A DNA stretch of 64,000 nucleotides, from assembly GCF_014174395.1 (NCBI RefSeq), contig NZ_JABEQD010000011.1, positions 1-64,000 of the forward strand, read 5' to 3'. This stretch comes from Gluconacetobacter aggeris (lineage in GTDB: Bacteria; Pseudomonadota; Alphaproteobacteria; Acetobacterales; Acetobacteraceae). Both the position numbers and the translations under genes were made by a program. The notes under the pieces were generated by a model. The model was not told where the DNA came from. It did no database searches and saw nothing but the letters and a program-made list of their open reading frames with translations. This document shows, piece by piece, positions 8,836-17,828 of the stretch; the stretch's first letter is position 1, and every line of letters begins with the position of its first letter.

Positions 8836-11187
8836 ATGGCATTGAGGAAACCCCGGAGAATGGGTGTCACTGGAAAATGGCGTGTGGCGCGGCAGGTGGC
8901 GCCCCAGCGCGGTCAGGTCCTGTGCGGTCTGGCGATGGCGATGATCGGGTCGCAGGGGCTGGCCGCGACGCCGGGTGTGGCGGCATCGGACAAGCTGACC
9001 GATGAGGAAAGGAAGAAGGCGCATCAGGATCGGCCCAATCCGCGGCACGAACATATCGAAGTCGTGGGCATGTGGCATGACATGTCGCCGAAATTCACCG
9101 CCTTGCTGCTCGATACGCCCAAGAGTGTTTCGGTCATCTCGCGCCAGTTGCTGACCCAGACCGCGTCGAACACGCTGGCCGATGCGTTGCGCAACGTGCC
9201 CGGGATTACGATGGGCGCGGGCGAGGGGGGCAATCCGGTCGGCGACCGGCCGTTCCTGCGGGGGTTTGACGCGCAGTCGAGCACCTTTGTCGATGGATTG
9301 CGCGATGTCGGGGCGCAGTCGCGCGAGACGTTCAATGTGGAATCGATTGAAATCGTCAAGGGCGATACCGGGGCCATCGCCGGGCGGGGCGGGGCCGGCG
9401 GTGCGATCCTGATCAACAGCAAGATGCCCACCCTGAAGAATGTGGTCGATGCCAATCTCGGCTTCGGCAATGCCGATTACAAGCGCGGCACGTTCGACGG
9501 CAACTGGCGGATTGCGGATACGGGGGCCTTCCGGCTGAACCTGATGGGTGACGACCAGGGCGTGGCGGGGCGCGGGCCCACCCATTATCGGCGTTTCGGC
9601 GTGGCGCCGGCGGTGTCGTTCGGGCTGGGTACCCCCAACCGCGTTACGCTGATGTATTACCATATGCAGAATGACGACCTGCCCGATGTCGGCATTCCGT
9701 ACAATAATCCGACCTTCAACCCGCGCTCGGGCGGTGCGGCGCGGGTCATGGCGAGGGGCGATGGCGCGCCGGTCAAGGTGCCGTTCGATACCTGGTACGG
9801 GCTGGAGAACCGCGATGCCAACCAGGATGGCATCGACATGGGCACGCTGCGGCTGGAACATGATTTCAGCAGCGCGCTGCATCTGCGCAATACCACGCGC
9901 TATTCGGAAACGACGCAGAACGACCGCTGGACGATGCCGGACGACAGCCAGGGCAATATCTATTACGGTTATGTCTATCGGCGCCTGAACAGCCGTTTCT
10001 CCACTTTCGATACGGCGACCAACCAGACCGATTTCTATGGATCGTTCGATCTGGCGGGCTTCAGGAACCAGTTTGCCTCCGGCGCGGAGTTTACGCGCGA
10101 GCAGGGCAAGAACGACAATTACACGGCCTATGTGAACGGCCAGAATGTGGGATCGGGAACCAATTTCACCCGTTGCGCCACCGCGCTGGCCTTTTCGTCG
10201 GGCACCTGTACCGCGCTGCTCGATCCGAATCCGGGCCAGCTCTGGACGGGCGACCTGAGGCATACGGGGAACCCGAACAGTACGCGCTTCGATACCAAGG
10301 CGGTCTATCTGTTCGACACGATCACGCTGCTGAAGCAGCTCCAGGCCAATGTCGGCCTGCGCTACGACAATGTGCAGAGCACCTATCGCGCGGCGGCGGG
10401 CGAATATGGGCGTGGCGACAATCTGTTCACCTACCAGGGTGCGCTGGTCTACAAGCCGCGTTCCAATGGTTCGATCTATGCGTCCTATGCCACGTCGGCG
10501 ATTCCGCCGGGCAATTCGGTTGGCCAGGGATCGGACGATATCAGCCTTGGTGCCGACCGATCGGGCAATATCGGCGCCGTGCTGAAGCCGGAACGCGACC
10601 GCACGATCGAGGTCGGTACCAAATGGAACGTGCTGCATAACCGGTTGCTGGTGACCGGCGCGCTGTTTCAGATCGACGCCACCAATTTCAAGATCACCAC
10701 CGCGACGGGCGGGATCGACAATGGCGGGACCAAGCGGGTTCGGGGATTCGAGGTCGGCCTGAATGGGCAGATTACCCGCGACTGGTCGATCAATGGCGGC
10801 TTCACGTACCTGGATGCGCGGCTGCTGAAGGCCGGCGGGTCCGGAGCTGCTGCCGGGCTGATGGATGGGCGCCATGCGCCGAACACGCCGGAGAACAGCC
10901 TGGCGCTGTGGACGACCTATCGCATCTTCCAGCCGCTGACGGTGGCGGCGGGCGTTTATTACATGGGCAAGGTGTACGGCACGGATTCCCCGACGGCACC
11001 GAAATTCGTGCCCAATTACTGGCGGTTCGATTTCATGGCCACCTACAGGTTCATGAAGCACTACAGCCTGCAGCTCAATATGCAGAACCTGGCCAACAAG
11101 CGGTATTTCACCCAGGCCTACACCACGCATTATGCGACGCAGGCGCCGGGCCGCACGGCGCTGGTGAACCTGAACGTGCATTTCTGA
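8836..11187 (+). CDS. TonB-dependent siderophore receptor (Fiu/PiuA-like)
   Basis: Outer-membrane TonB-gated transporter of about 783 residues. An N-terminal signal region is followed by a TonB-box-like EHIEVVGMW segment near residue 74-82. The plug domain carries TPKSVSVISRQLL, LADALRNVPGITMGAGEGG, the RGFDAQSSTFVDGLRD loop and IEIVKGDTGAIAGRGGAGGAI. A 22-strand barrel ends in the aromatic-terminated LVNLNVHF. The motifs fit catecholate-siderophore receptors, consistent with the adjacent YbiX-type dioxygenase. The start is uncertain: ATG at 8836 (used) or ATG at 8860, which has GAGGA 11 bases upstream and gives a more standard signal peptide. A Sel1 gene follows 8 bases after the stop, suggesting an operon. 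Confidence 0.93.
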   Translation: MALRKPRRMGVTGKWRVARQVAPQRGQVLCGLAMAMIGSQGLAATPGVAASDKLTDEERKKAHQDRPNPRHEHIEVVGMWHDMSPKFTALLLDTPKSVSVISRQLLTQTASNTLADALRNVPGITMGAGEGGNPVGDRPFLRGFDAQSSTFVDGLRDVGAQSRETFNVESIEIVKGDTGAIAGRGGAGGAILINSKMPTLKNVVDANLGFGNADYKRGTFDGNWRIADTGAFRLNLMGDDQGVAGRGPTHYRRFGVAPAVSFGLGTPNRVTLMYYHMQNDDLPDVGIPYNNPTFNPRSGGAARVMARGDGAPVKVPFDTWYGLENRDANQDGIDMGTLRLEHDFSSALHLRNTTRYSETTQNDRWTMPDDSQGNIYYGYVYRRLNSRFSTFDTATNQTDFYGSFDLAGFRNQFASGAEFTREQGKNDNYTAYVNGQNVGSGTNFTRCATALAFSSGTCTALLDPNPGQLWTGDLRHTGNPNSTRFDTKAVYLFDTITLLKQLQANVGLRYDNVQSTYRAAAGEYGRGDNLFTYQGALVYKPRSNGSIYASYATSAIPPGNSVGQGSDDISLGADRSGNIGAVLKPERDRTIEVGTKWNVLHNRLLVTGALFQIDATNFKITTATGGIDNGGTKRVRGFEVGLNGQITRDWSINGGFTYLDARLLKAGGSGAAAGLMDGRHAPNTPENSLALWTTYRIFQPLTVAAGVYYMGKVYGTDSPTAPKFVPNYWRFDFMATYRFMKHYSLQLNMQNLANKRYFTQAYTTHYATQAPGRTALVNLNVHF

Positions 11188-11195
11188 CCGGCGCG

Positions 11196-11876
11196 ATGCG
11201 GGAGGCTGGACCCGACCAGGCGACGGCCGGTGTCGCGACGATCTGCGACCTGGCCGGCGGCGGGCTGGCCGATGCGCAGCTCGCGCTGGGGCAGATCCTG
11301 CTGGATGGTGTGCTGCTGCCCCGCGACGCGCGTGCGGCGCTGGGGTGGTTTCTGGCGGCGGCGCGGCAGGGCAGCGCCATGGGGTGCAACATGGTCGGGC
11401 GCTGCTGCGAACTGGGCTGGGGCATGGCTGCGGCCCCGGCCGAGGCGCTGCGCTGGTATCGTCGGGCCGCCTGTGCCGGCCTGGATTGGGGCATGTACAA
11501 TTATGCCACCGGCCTGACCCTGGGGTGGGACGGGCCGCCCGACCATGTGCGGGCGCTGGCCTGGTTCCGGCGGGCCGCCGCGCGGGGACACTGCAAATCC
11601 TTCAACATCATCGGTGGTTTTTATGAGGATGGATGGGCGGTGACGCGTGATCTTGTCCAGGCGCGGGCATGGTATGCCCGCGCCGCCGAGGGCGGCGATT
11701 TTCGCGGGCATTTCAATCTCGCCCGCTTTCTGCTGGCGGAAGGCGAGATGATCCGGGCGCGCCGGCATTTCGAGAATGCCTGGCAGACCGCGACGCCGGC
11801 CTTTCGAACGCGGATGGAGCAATTCCTCGTGGAAAGCGGGATCGAGATGCGTTTTCGCCCGGCGCCGAACGGCTGA
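11196..11876 (+). CDS. Sel1-like (TPR) repeat protein, second copy
   Basis: 226-residue Sel1-repeat protein starting 8 bases after the TonB-receptor stop, so probably co-translated with it. Repeats are visible as ADAQLALGQILLDGVLLP, AARQGSAMGCNMVGRCCELGWG, ACAGLDWGMYNYATGL, AAARGHCKSFNIIGGFYEDGW and AAEGGDFRGHFNLARFLL. No signal peptide is seen. It aligns along its length with the Sel1 protein at 6872-7642. The ATG at 11196 is chosen because the frame upstream lies inside the receptor gene. The role is unknown; the conserved company of receptor, dioxygenase and Sel1 protein suggests an accessory function in iron acquisition. Confidence 0.82.
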   Translation: MREAGPDQATAGVATICDLAGGGLADAQLALGQILLDGVLLPRDARAALGWFLAAARQGSAMGCNMVGRCCELGWGMAAAPAEALRWYRRAACAGLDWGMYNYATGLTLGWDGPPDHVRALAWFRRAAARGHCKSFNIIGGFYEDGWAVTRDLVQARAWYARAAEGGDFRGHFNLARFLLAEGEMIRARRHFENAWQTATPAFRTRMEQFLVESGIEMRFRPAPNG

Positions 11877-11944
11877 AGCGGGACGGGCGAGCCCCTGAAG
11901 CCACACCTGCCGTCGAAGTCGGGCAGTGTGATTCGTCCCCGGCA

Positions 11945-13213
11945 TCAGAAGCCGAGTACGCCGTCCATACCGAAGGTGAACACACCTGTATTGCGACCGT
12001 CATTGAACGGAGAGGTTCCGTTCAATGACCGGTCGAAGCGGATTTCGGGCCGCAGTTCGAAGACGCGGACCCCATGGCCGAGCGTTGGCCTGTAGGTTAC
12101 CCCGAGCGTCAGCGCGCCATAGGTTGTGGGAGGCGCTGCCTCCAGGGGGACCGCGGCGCCCGTAAAGGCGGTCATGTACGCGGTGTTGTTCAGGAAGCTG
12201 AGGACGAACTGGCCGGTATTGTCGCGATAGATTTCACCGCGATAGTTGAAGGTCAGCGACGGGGTGATCTTGTAGCTGAGGAAGCTCACGAAACTGTAGG
12301 TGTCGGCGCGCAGGCCGTCATCATGCAGGTAATTGAATTCGCCCGTGACCGACAGCCTGTCGTTGATCTGGTACGCGGCGTTGATATCGTTCCAGTACCG
12401 CATCGCGCTGTCCGCGCGCGGACCGAGGGCTGCGACGGCATTTTCCGGCCCGACGCGGCTGAGTTCGATGATGTTGAGCTTGCCGCCGGCGAGGCCGTTC
12501 AGGTTGAAGCCGAAATATCCCGCCGCCTCGTGGTTGGGGTCGCTCTTGCCGAACGTGGTCTGATTGCCGGTATCGACGCCGAACGTGACGTCGAGAAGCG
12601 GAATGACATGCCATTTGAACATCGCGCCGACATGTTCGAACGGTACCGAGTATTCGGATGTGTAGGCAAGTGTATAGAAGGGGCGCGTCGTCGGATCGAG
12701 CGTTTCGACGCCCATCGGTGCCTGGAGGATGCCGGCCTGCATATCCAGGCCGCCGCTGGTCAGCCAGGGCAGATGCACGTCGACATGGGCCTGGGCGGGG
12801 ATAAGCTGGTAGCGGTTCGAGAATGCGCGATCGGAGACGCCCAGCAGATGATAGTAGCGTGCGTCCGAGCCGTAGAGCGCCTCCAGCGTGAAGCCGATCT
12901 GATATTCGCTCTTGCTCGGATCGATGGCCTTTGAAAGCGTGAATTCGAGCTGGTTCAGTTGGACCTGGTTGGCATGGTCGGCGAGGAAGTTGCCAAAATT
13001 GATCCCGTTATCGGGGCGGGCTGGATTGGCCATGATTCCACCTTCGATCTGGCCCACCAGGGTGACATCATTGAGCCATTGGGAAACGCCCGACTTGCCT
13101 GACGAATGGCCGAATACCGCAACCTGGGCCTGGGCAGCCGCCGGAAGAGCGAGACCGCTTGCCGTGAGGAAAAGTGAAATGGAGAAACGAGATTTCTTTC
13201 TTGGCTTCGACAC
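11945..13213 (-). CDS. outer-membrane beta-barrel protein (porin-like), downstream of amtB
   Basis: About 422 residues: a basic N-terminal KPRKKSRFS, a signal peptide ending in AAAQA, and a mature chain of alternating amphipathic strands ending in phenylalanine (GMDGVLGF), as expected for an outer-membrane barrel. The internal layout (VTLVGQIEGGIMANP near the N terminus, YQIGFTLEALYGSDARYYHLLGV, APMGVETLDP) resembles the putative beta-barrel porin-2 (BBP2/OmpL-like) group, recalled rather than checked. The start is GTG at 13213, with AGAGGA seven bases before it; an ATG at 13249 has no ribosome site. It lies 87 bases downstream of amtB on the same strand, so a nitrogen-linked outer-membrane channel is possible. 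Confidence 0.72.
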   Translation of the reverse strand: MSKPRKKSRFSISLFLTASGLALPAAAQAQVAVFGHSSGKSGVSQWLNDVTLVGQIEGGIMANPARPDNGINFGNFLADHANQVQLNQLEFTLSKAIDPSKSEYQIGFTLEALYGSDARYYHLLGVSDRAFSNRYQLIPAQAHVDVHLPWLTSGGLDMQAGILQAPMGVETLDPTTRPFYTLAYTSEYSVPFEHVGAMFKWHVIPLLDVTFGVDTGNQTTFGKSDPNHEAAGYFGFNLNGLAGGKLNIIELSRVGPENAVAALGPRADSAMRYWNDINAAYQINDRLSVTGEFNYLHDDGLRADTYSFVSFLSYKITPSLTFNYRGEIYRDNTGQFVLSFLNNTAYMTAFTGAAVPLEAAPPTTYGALTLGVTYRPTLGHGVRVFELRPEIRFDRSLNGTSPFNDGRNTGVFTFGMDGVLGF

Positions 13214-13236
13214 GCTTCGTTTCCTCTCTTTATTGT

Positions 13237-13258
13237 GAGGGGGAGGCACCTCCCCCTC
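13237..13258. terminator. perfect stem-loop between amtB and the porin-like gene
   Basis: GAGGGGGAGG-CA-CCTCCCCCTC: ten perfect base pairs with a two-base spacer, lying 23 bases upstream of the porin-like start codon and downstream of amtB. On the transcribed strand no U-tract follows, so it is more likely a partial terminator, processing site or mRNA-stability hairpin that sets different expression of amtB and the porin-like gene. Confidence 0.5.
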
Positions 13259-13299
13259 TTTCTACGTCCTTGACGAAGTGGCGCCTGAATCTTGTCGCA

Positions 13300-14685
13300 T
13301 CAGTTGATGCGTTCTCCGTGAAGGGTCATGTCCAGCCCTTCTTCTTCCTGGTCCGCCGTGACGCGCAGGCCGATCGCCAGGTCAATAATCTTGAGCAGGA
13401 TGAAGGATGCCGCGGCGCACCAGACGATGGTGATGCCCACGGCCTCGGCCTGGGAGACGAACTGCGCGAACGAACCGCTGATACCGCCGGGATTGGCATC
13501 GGTGGCCGAGAGCGGTCCATAGGCGAATACGCCGGTCAGCAATGCGCCGATGATGCCGCCGATGCCGTGCACGCCGAACGCGTCCAGGCTGTCGTCATAG
13601 CCCAGCATGTGCTTGAGCGACGTGGCGGCCCAGAAGCAGACCACGCCGGCTACCACGCCGATGATCAGCGCGCTGCCCGGCAGGACGAAGCCCGCCGCCG
13701 GCGTGATGGCGACCAGGCCGGCGACGGCACCGGAGATGATGCCCAGCACGGTCGGCTTGCCGCGGCGGACCCATTCGGCCAGCATCCAGCCGAGGCCGGC
13801 GGCGGCGGTGGCGATCTGGGTCGTTGTCATGGCCATGCCCGCGCGGCCGTTGGCGCCGACGGCCGAACCGGCATTGAAGCCGAACCAGCCCACCCACAGC
13901 AGCGACGCGCCGATGACGGCGTAGGTCAGGTTGAAGGGCGACAGATCGTCCTGCCCGTAACCCTTGCGCCTGCCCAGCACCAGGGCCGTCACCAGGCCGG
14001 CCACACCGGCATTGATATGCACGACGGTGCCGCCCGCGAAATCGATGGCGCCCAGGCCGGCGACCCAGCCCAGCGGGCTCCACACCCAGTGGGCGATCGG
14101 CGAATAGACCAGCAGCGACCACAGGATGGTGAAGACGCACAGGGCGCTGAACTTCATGCGCTCGGCGAACGCGCCGGTGATCAGCGCCGGGGTGATGATG
14201 GCGAACGTCATCTGGAACATCATCCAGACGCTCTCGGGGATCGTCATCGTGACCGCGTTGGGGGTGCCCGCGCCCATCGTGAAGCCGATATCGGCGCCCT
14301 TGGCGATATGCGCGCCGATGCCGTTGAGCAGGACGCGCGACAGGTCGCCGATATAGGGGGTGCCGGTGCCGAAGGCCAGGCTGTAGCCGGCCACTATCCA
14401 GACGATGGTGACGATGCAGCAGATCGCGAAGGACTGCATCAGCGTCGCCAGCACGTTCTTGCGGCGGACCATGCCGGCATAGAACAGGGCCAGGCCCGGG
14501 ATGGTCATCATCAGCACCAGCGCGGTGCTGACCAGCATCCATGACGTGTCGCCCGTGTCGATCGCAGGGGGCGCGTCGGCGGCGAGGGCGGGTGTGGACA
14601 GGCCGATGATCGGGACAAGGGGAGCCAGGACCTTGATGACACCCGAGAGCCTGAGAGCCTGGGACGTGAAAGGGGGATTCCTCAT
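13300..14685 (-). CDS. amtB: ammonium transporter AmtB
   Basis: 461-residue Amt/Rh-family channel conducting ammonium across the inner membrane. A cleavable-looking signal (ending PALAAD) precedes 11 expected membrane helices. Family motifs seen are DTSWMLVSTALVLMMTIPGLALFYAGMVR, the pore segment WVWSPLGWVAGLGAIDFAGGTVVHINAGVAGL with the conserved His, and a second pore-His region DDSLDAFGVHGIGGIIGALL. The start ATG overlaps the glnK stop in an ATGA arrangement, so translation is coupled. GlnK is known to plug AmtB when nitrogen is sufficient, and the NtrBC genes in this window are the probable regulators. Confidence 0.96.
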   Translation of the reverse strand: MRNPPFTSQALRLSGVIKVLAPLVPIIGLSTPALAADAPPAIDTGDTSWMLVSTALVLMMTIPGLALFYAGMVRRKNVLATLMQSFAICCIVTIVWIVAGYSLAFGTGTPYIGDLSRVLLNGIGAHIAKGADIGFTMGAGTPNAVTMTIPESVWMMFQMTFAIITPALITGAFAERMKFSALCVFTILWSLLVYSPIAHWVWSPLGWVAGLGAIDFAGGTVVHINAGVAGLVTALVLGRRKGYGQDDLSPFNLTYAVIGASLLWVGWFGFNAGSAVGANGRAGMAMTTTQIATAAAGLGWMLAEWVRRGKPTVLGIISGAVAGLVAITPAAGFVLPGSALIIGVVAGVVCFWAATSLKHMLGYDDSLDAFGVHGIGGIIGALLTGVFAYGPLSATDANPGGISGSFAQFVSQAEAVGITIVWCAAASFILLKIIDLAIGLRVTADQEEEGLDMTLHGERIN

Positions 14686-15020
14686 AGGGCGCTGTCCCCC
14701 GTGTCACCTGTGCGAATGCGCATTGCCTGCTCCAGATCAAGAATGAAGATTTTCCCGTCACCGATCTTTCCGGTGTTGGCGGCCTGGCGGATGGCCTCCA
14801 TCACGGTATCGGCAAGGTCGTTCGGGACCGCGATTTCAAGTTTCGATTTCGGAACGAAATGTTCCTGATATTCCGCGCCGCGATAGATTTCGGTCTGGCC
14901 TTTCTGGCGGCCGAATCCCTTGACGTCGGTCACGGTGATCCCCGTAACGCCGAGGGCGGACAGGGCCTCGCGCACGTCATCGAGCTTGAAAGGTTTTATT
15001 ATTGCAACGATTAGTTTCAT
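14682..15020 (-). CDS. glnK: nitrogen regulatory PII protein GlnK
   Basis: 112-residue PII signal protein, the exact family length. It senses 2-oxoglutarate, ATP/ADP and, through uridylylation, glutamine. Tyr51 in the T-loop (TEIYRGAEYQEHF) is the uridylylation site; the B-loop TGKIGDGKIFI is intact. The ATG at 15020 is preceded by GGAGGAGATC; the longer open frame up to 15101 has no support. The stop overlaps the amtB start by four bases. I looked for a sigma-54 -24/-12 pair in 15021-15269 and did not find a convincing one, which is odd for a glnK-amtB operon. Confidence 0.97.
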   Translation of the reverse strand: MKLIVAIIKPFKLDDVREALSALGVTGITVTDVKGFGRQKGQTEIYRGAEYQEHFVPKSKLEIAVPNDLADTVMEAIRQAANTGKIGDGKIFILDLEQAMRIRTGDTGDSAL

Positions 15021-15269
15021 GATCTCCTCCCTGAGGAACCACTCGTCGCCGCAAGCCTGCGCAATGCGGTACGATCGAGGATGACTTGCCGCCGGACGCA
15101 TGGATCAGGTGGCCAATACGGAGCGGGAATGCACCCCGTTTGTGCCGGGACGGGATCTACGCCACCGTCCGGTCCCTGCTTCATGGCAGGGCTGGTCGGT
15201 TCGCGGCTTCGATTTCTAGATATCGGCTATCGGGGAGTAGAGTTCCGTCATGAAAACCGGGATAACGAC

Positions 15270-16457
15270 ATGACTGTGTCTTCTGTGCCTGCTGGGGCCG
15301 GGATCATTCGCCTGATCGCCTGTGCCGCCGGCCTTGTGGTGGCCAATATCTATTACGCCCAGCCGCTGATCGGCCTGATCGGCCCCGATATCGGCCTGGC
15401 GCCGGCATGGCTGGGCAGCATCGTCATGCTGACGCAACTGGGGTATGGCTGCGGCATGATCGGCCTCGTTTCGCTGGCCGATATCGTGGAGAACCGGCGG
15501 CTGGTCCTGGTGGCGCTGGGAGGGCTGGCCCTGACGCTGCTGGCCTCGGCCTTCGTGCGGTCGGCGGGGGCATTCCTGCCGATGGCGTTCGCCATCGGTG
15601 TCTTTGCCACCGCCACCCAGGTGCTGGTGCCGCTGGCGTCGCATCTGTCGGCCGAGAAGGATCGCGGCCGCGTGGTGGGTACGGTCATGGGCGGGCTGAT
15701 CGGCGGGATCATGCTGGCCCGGCCGTTCTCGAGCGTCGTCGCCGATTATGCCGGCTGGCATACCGTCTTCCTGGCGTCGTGCGCGATGACGCTGGTGCTG
15801 ATGGCGGCGCTGGCGCGCGGCCTGCCGCGCCGGCAGCCCGTGCATGACGGGCTGACCTACCTGCACATCCTGGCATCGCTGCCCGGTATCCTGCGCGATA
15901 CTCCGCTGCTGCGCCGGCGGGCGTTCTATCAGGGATCGGTGTTCGCCGCGTTCAATGTCTTCTGGACCGCGGTGCCGCTGCAACTGGCATCGGCCCCCTT
16001 TCATCTGGGGCAGACGGGGATTGCGCTGTTTGCCCTGGCCGGGGCGGGGGGCGCGCTGGCGGCCCCCGTCGCCGGGCGCCTGGCGGACCGGGGGCTGACG
16101 AATGCCGCGACGACAGGGGCGATGGCGATGGTGGCGGGGGGCTTCGCGCTGGGGCTGGCGGCGGTGGCGGGCCACGCGCTGGTGCCGCTGGCGGCGGCGG
16201 CGATCGTGCTGGATGCCGGCGTGCAGACCAACCAGGTGGTCAGTATGCGGGCGATCTACATGCTGCGGCCGGAGATCCGGGGACGGCTGAACGCCCTGTT
16301 CATGACCATCGTCTTCCTGTGCGGCGCCGCGGGCTCGGTGCTCGCGGCCGCCCTGTTTCACCAGGGCGGGTGGCAGGCGGTTTCGCTCGCCGGCGCCGTG
16401 CTGCCCCTGGTTGCCCTGGGGCGGCAGGTCTCGGCGGGCGAAGCAGCGCGGCGTTGA
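15270..16457 (+). CDS. MFS transporter
   Basis: 395-residue major facilitator superfamily protein with about 12 hydrophobic segments. Cues are the first helix pair GLVVANIYYAQPLIGLIGPDIGL, the helix 2-3 loop LADIVENRRLVL (MFS A-type motif variant), the RGRVVGTVMGGLIGGIMLARPFSS segment and a second-half loop GRLADRGLTNAATTGAMAM. This pattern occurs in drug/sugar efflux MFS proteins (YgaY/AraJ-like). The ATG at 15270 gives a natural MTVSSVPAG start; the frame is open further upstream to 15081 but without support. Substrate unknown. It is convergent with the glycosyltransferase across a short hairpin. Confidence 0.85.
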   Translation: MTVSSVPAGAGIIRLIACAAGLVVANIYYAQPLIGLIGPDIGLAPAWLGSIVMLTQLGYGCGMIGLVSLADIVENRRLVLVALGGLALTLLASAFVRSAGAFLPMAFAIGVFATATQVLVPLASHLSAEKDRGRVVGTVMGGLIGGIMLARPFSSVVADYAGWHTVFLASCAMTLVLMAALARGLPRRQPVHDGLTYLHILASLPGILRDTPLLRRRAFYQGSVFAAFNVFWTAVPLQLASAPFHLGQTGIALFALAGAGGALAAPVAGRLADRGLTNAATTGAMAMVAGGFALGLAAVAGHALVPLAAAAIVLDAGVQTNQVVSMRAIYMLRPEIRGRLNALFMTIVFLCGAAGSVLAAALFHQGGWQAVSLAGAVLPLVALGRQVSAGEAARR

Positions 16458-16463
16458 GTGCCG

Positions 16464-16485
16464 CGCCCGGCCGGCAGGCCGGGCG
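16464..16485. terminator. stem-loop between convergent genes
   Basis: CGCCCGGCC-GGCA-GGCCGGGCG: nine perfect pairs, four-base loop, seven bases after the MFS stop and eleven bases before the glycosyltransferase stop. There is no strong U-tract on either strand, but the position between two convergent genes fits transcription end. Confidence 0.5.
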
Positions 16486-16495
16486 TTGGGACCAT

Positions 16496-17542
16496 TCAGG
16501 CGGTCTTCCTGGCTTCGATCAGTTCGCGGTAGATGTCGAGATAATCCTCGGCCATGCGCCGGGCGGTGAAGCGTTGCTCGAATCGCTCACGGATGCGGTC
16601 GGACTGCAGCTCCGGCAGGCGGGCGCACGCGGTGATGGCCTCGTGCTCGTCATTCACGATCAGGCCGGTCAGGCCGTCTTCCAGCACTTCGGGGACCGAG
16701 CCGCGACGGAAGGCGACCACGGGCGTGCCGCAGGCCATGGCCTCGATCATCACCAGGCCGAACGGCTCGGGCCAGTCGATCGGCATCAGCAGTGCCCGCG
16801 CGCCGGACAGGAAGGCGGGCTTCTGCCGGTCGTTGATCTCGCCGATCAGTTCCACGCCCTCGCCCAGCATCGGGACGATCTCGCGCTCGAAATACTCGGC
16901 ATCCACCTTGTCGATCTTGGCGGCGATCTTCAGCGGCACATTGAGGGCGCGGGCGATGCGGATTGCCTTGTCCACGCCTTTTTCCGGGCAGATCCTGCCC
17001 AGGAAGGCGAAATAGTCGCGCGGGCCCGGCTGCGGCGTCAGCAGCTTCTCGGGCAGGCCGTGCAGCACGGTGCGGACGTAATGGGCCTGGGGCAGGGGCA
17101 GGCGCTGGTTGTTGGAGATCGAGACGATCGGCACCTTGGGGAAGGCGTCGAACACCGGCTGCAGCTCCATCAGGTCCAGGCGGCCGTGCATGGTGGTCAG
17201 CATCGGCGTCTTCTGGCGGCTGAAATAGGTGAAGGGCCAGTAATCCATATGGAAATGCAGGATATCGAACTGCTCCGCCACCCGGGCGACCTGTTCCATC
17301 ATCAGCATGTGCGGCGCGATCGGGTCGCGAATCGCGGGGTCGAGGCGCAGGGCCTGCGGCCAGCAGGCGGTCAGCCGGGCGGAGGTCACGCTGTCGCCGC
17401 TGGCGAACAGGGTCACATCATGGCCCATGGAAGTCAGTTCTTCCGTCAGGAAAGACACGACACGCTCGGTGCCGCCATACAGTTTGGGCGGTACGGCTTC
17501 ATGGAGCGGCGCGATCTGGGCGATACGCATGGGGCAGTTCAC
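16496..17542 (-). CDS. family 4 glycosyltransferase
   Basis: 348-residue GT-B fold glycosyltransferase of group 1 (GT4). The N terminus MRIAQIAPLHEAVPPKLYGGTERVVSFLTEEL is the acceptor-side glycine loop seen in many GT4 proteins. The C-terminal half has the nucleotide-sugar region GRICPEKGVDKAIRIARALNVPLKIAAK and the EX7E-type motif in EPFGLVMIEAMACGTPVVAFRRGSVPEV. The acceptor and sugar are unknown. Such stand-alone genes are common in acetic acid bacteria and rhizobia. The start is either GTG at 17542 (GGAAGAAAGAA just upstream; used) or ATG at 17530, which gives the usual MRIAQ N terminus. Confidence 0.87.
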   Translation of the reverse strand: MNCPMRIAQIAPLHEAVPPKLYGGTERVVSFLTEELTSMGHDVTLFASGDSVTSARLTACWPQALRLDPAIRDPIAPHMLMMEQVARVAEQFDILHFHMDYWPFTYFSRQKTPMLTTMHGRLDLMELQPVFDAFPKVPIVSISNNQRLPLPQAHYVRTVLHGLPEKLLTPQPGPRDYFAFLGRICPEKGVDKAIRIARALNVPLKIAAKIDKVDAEYFEREIVPMLGEGVELIGEINDRQKPAFLSGARALLMPIDWPEPFGLVMIEAMACGTPVVAFRRGSVPEVLEDGLTGLIVNDEHEAITACARLPELQSDRIRERFEQRFTARRMAEDYLDIYRELIEARKTA

Positions 17543-17828
17543 TTCTTTCTTCCGCAGGAATGGACAGGGGATGCTAGCGTGCGATCACGAAACGGCAAAT
17601 CGATGGCAGGCCTCGACGGCACGCCGCGATGGCGGGCCGGCTACAGGTGGAACGAACCGGGATAAGGGATGTTCCATCCCATGGGCCGGCTTGCCCGGCA
17701 TCTGCGGGGAAGGGCAGGGAGAGCCTATCTTTCTTCCCCTCGATCCGGATAGATAAACATTTCAAGGTGTGGAACTTTCCGCGCGTCACGACGACCGGAT
17801 GAACCGGCAGCAGAGAGGGCAGCCGATT

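Noticed and set aside
15021-15269. Possible sigma-54 promoter for glnK
   Set aside because: GCAA-containing stretches near 15050 were checked for a -24 GG / -12 GC pair at the right spacing on the minus strand; none was convincing.
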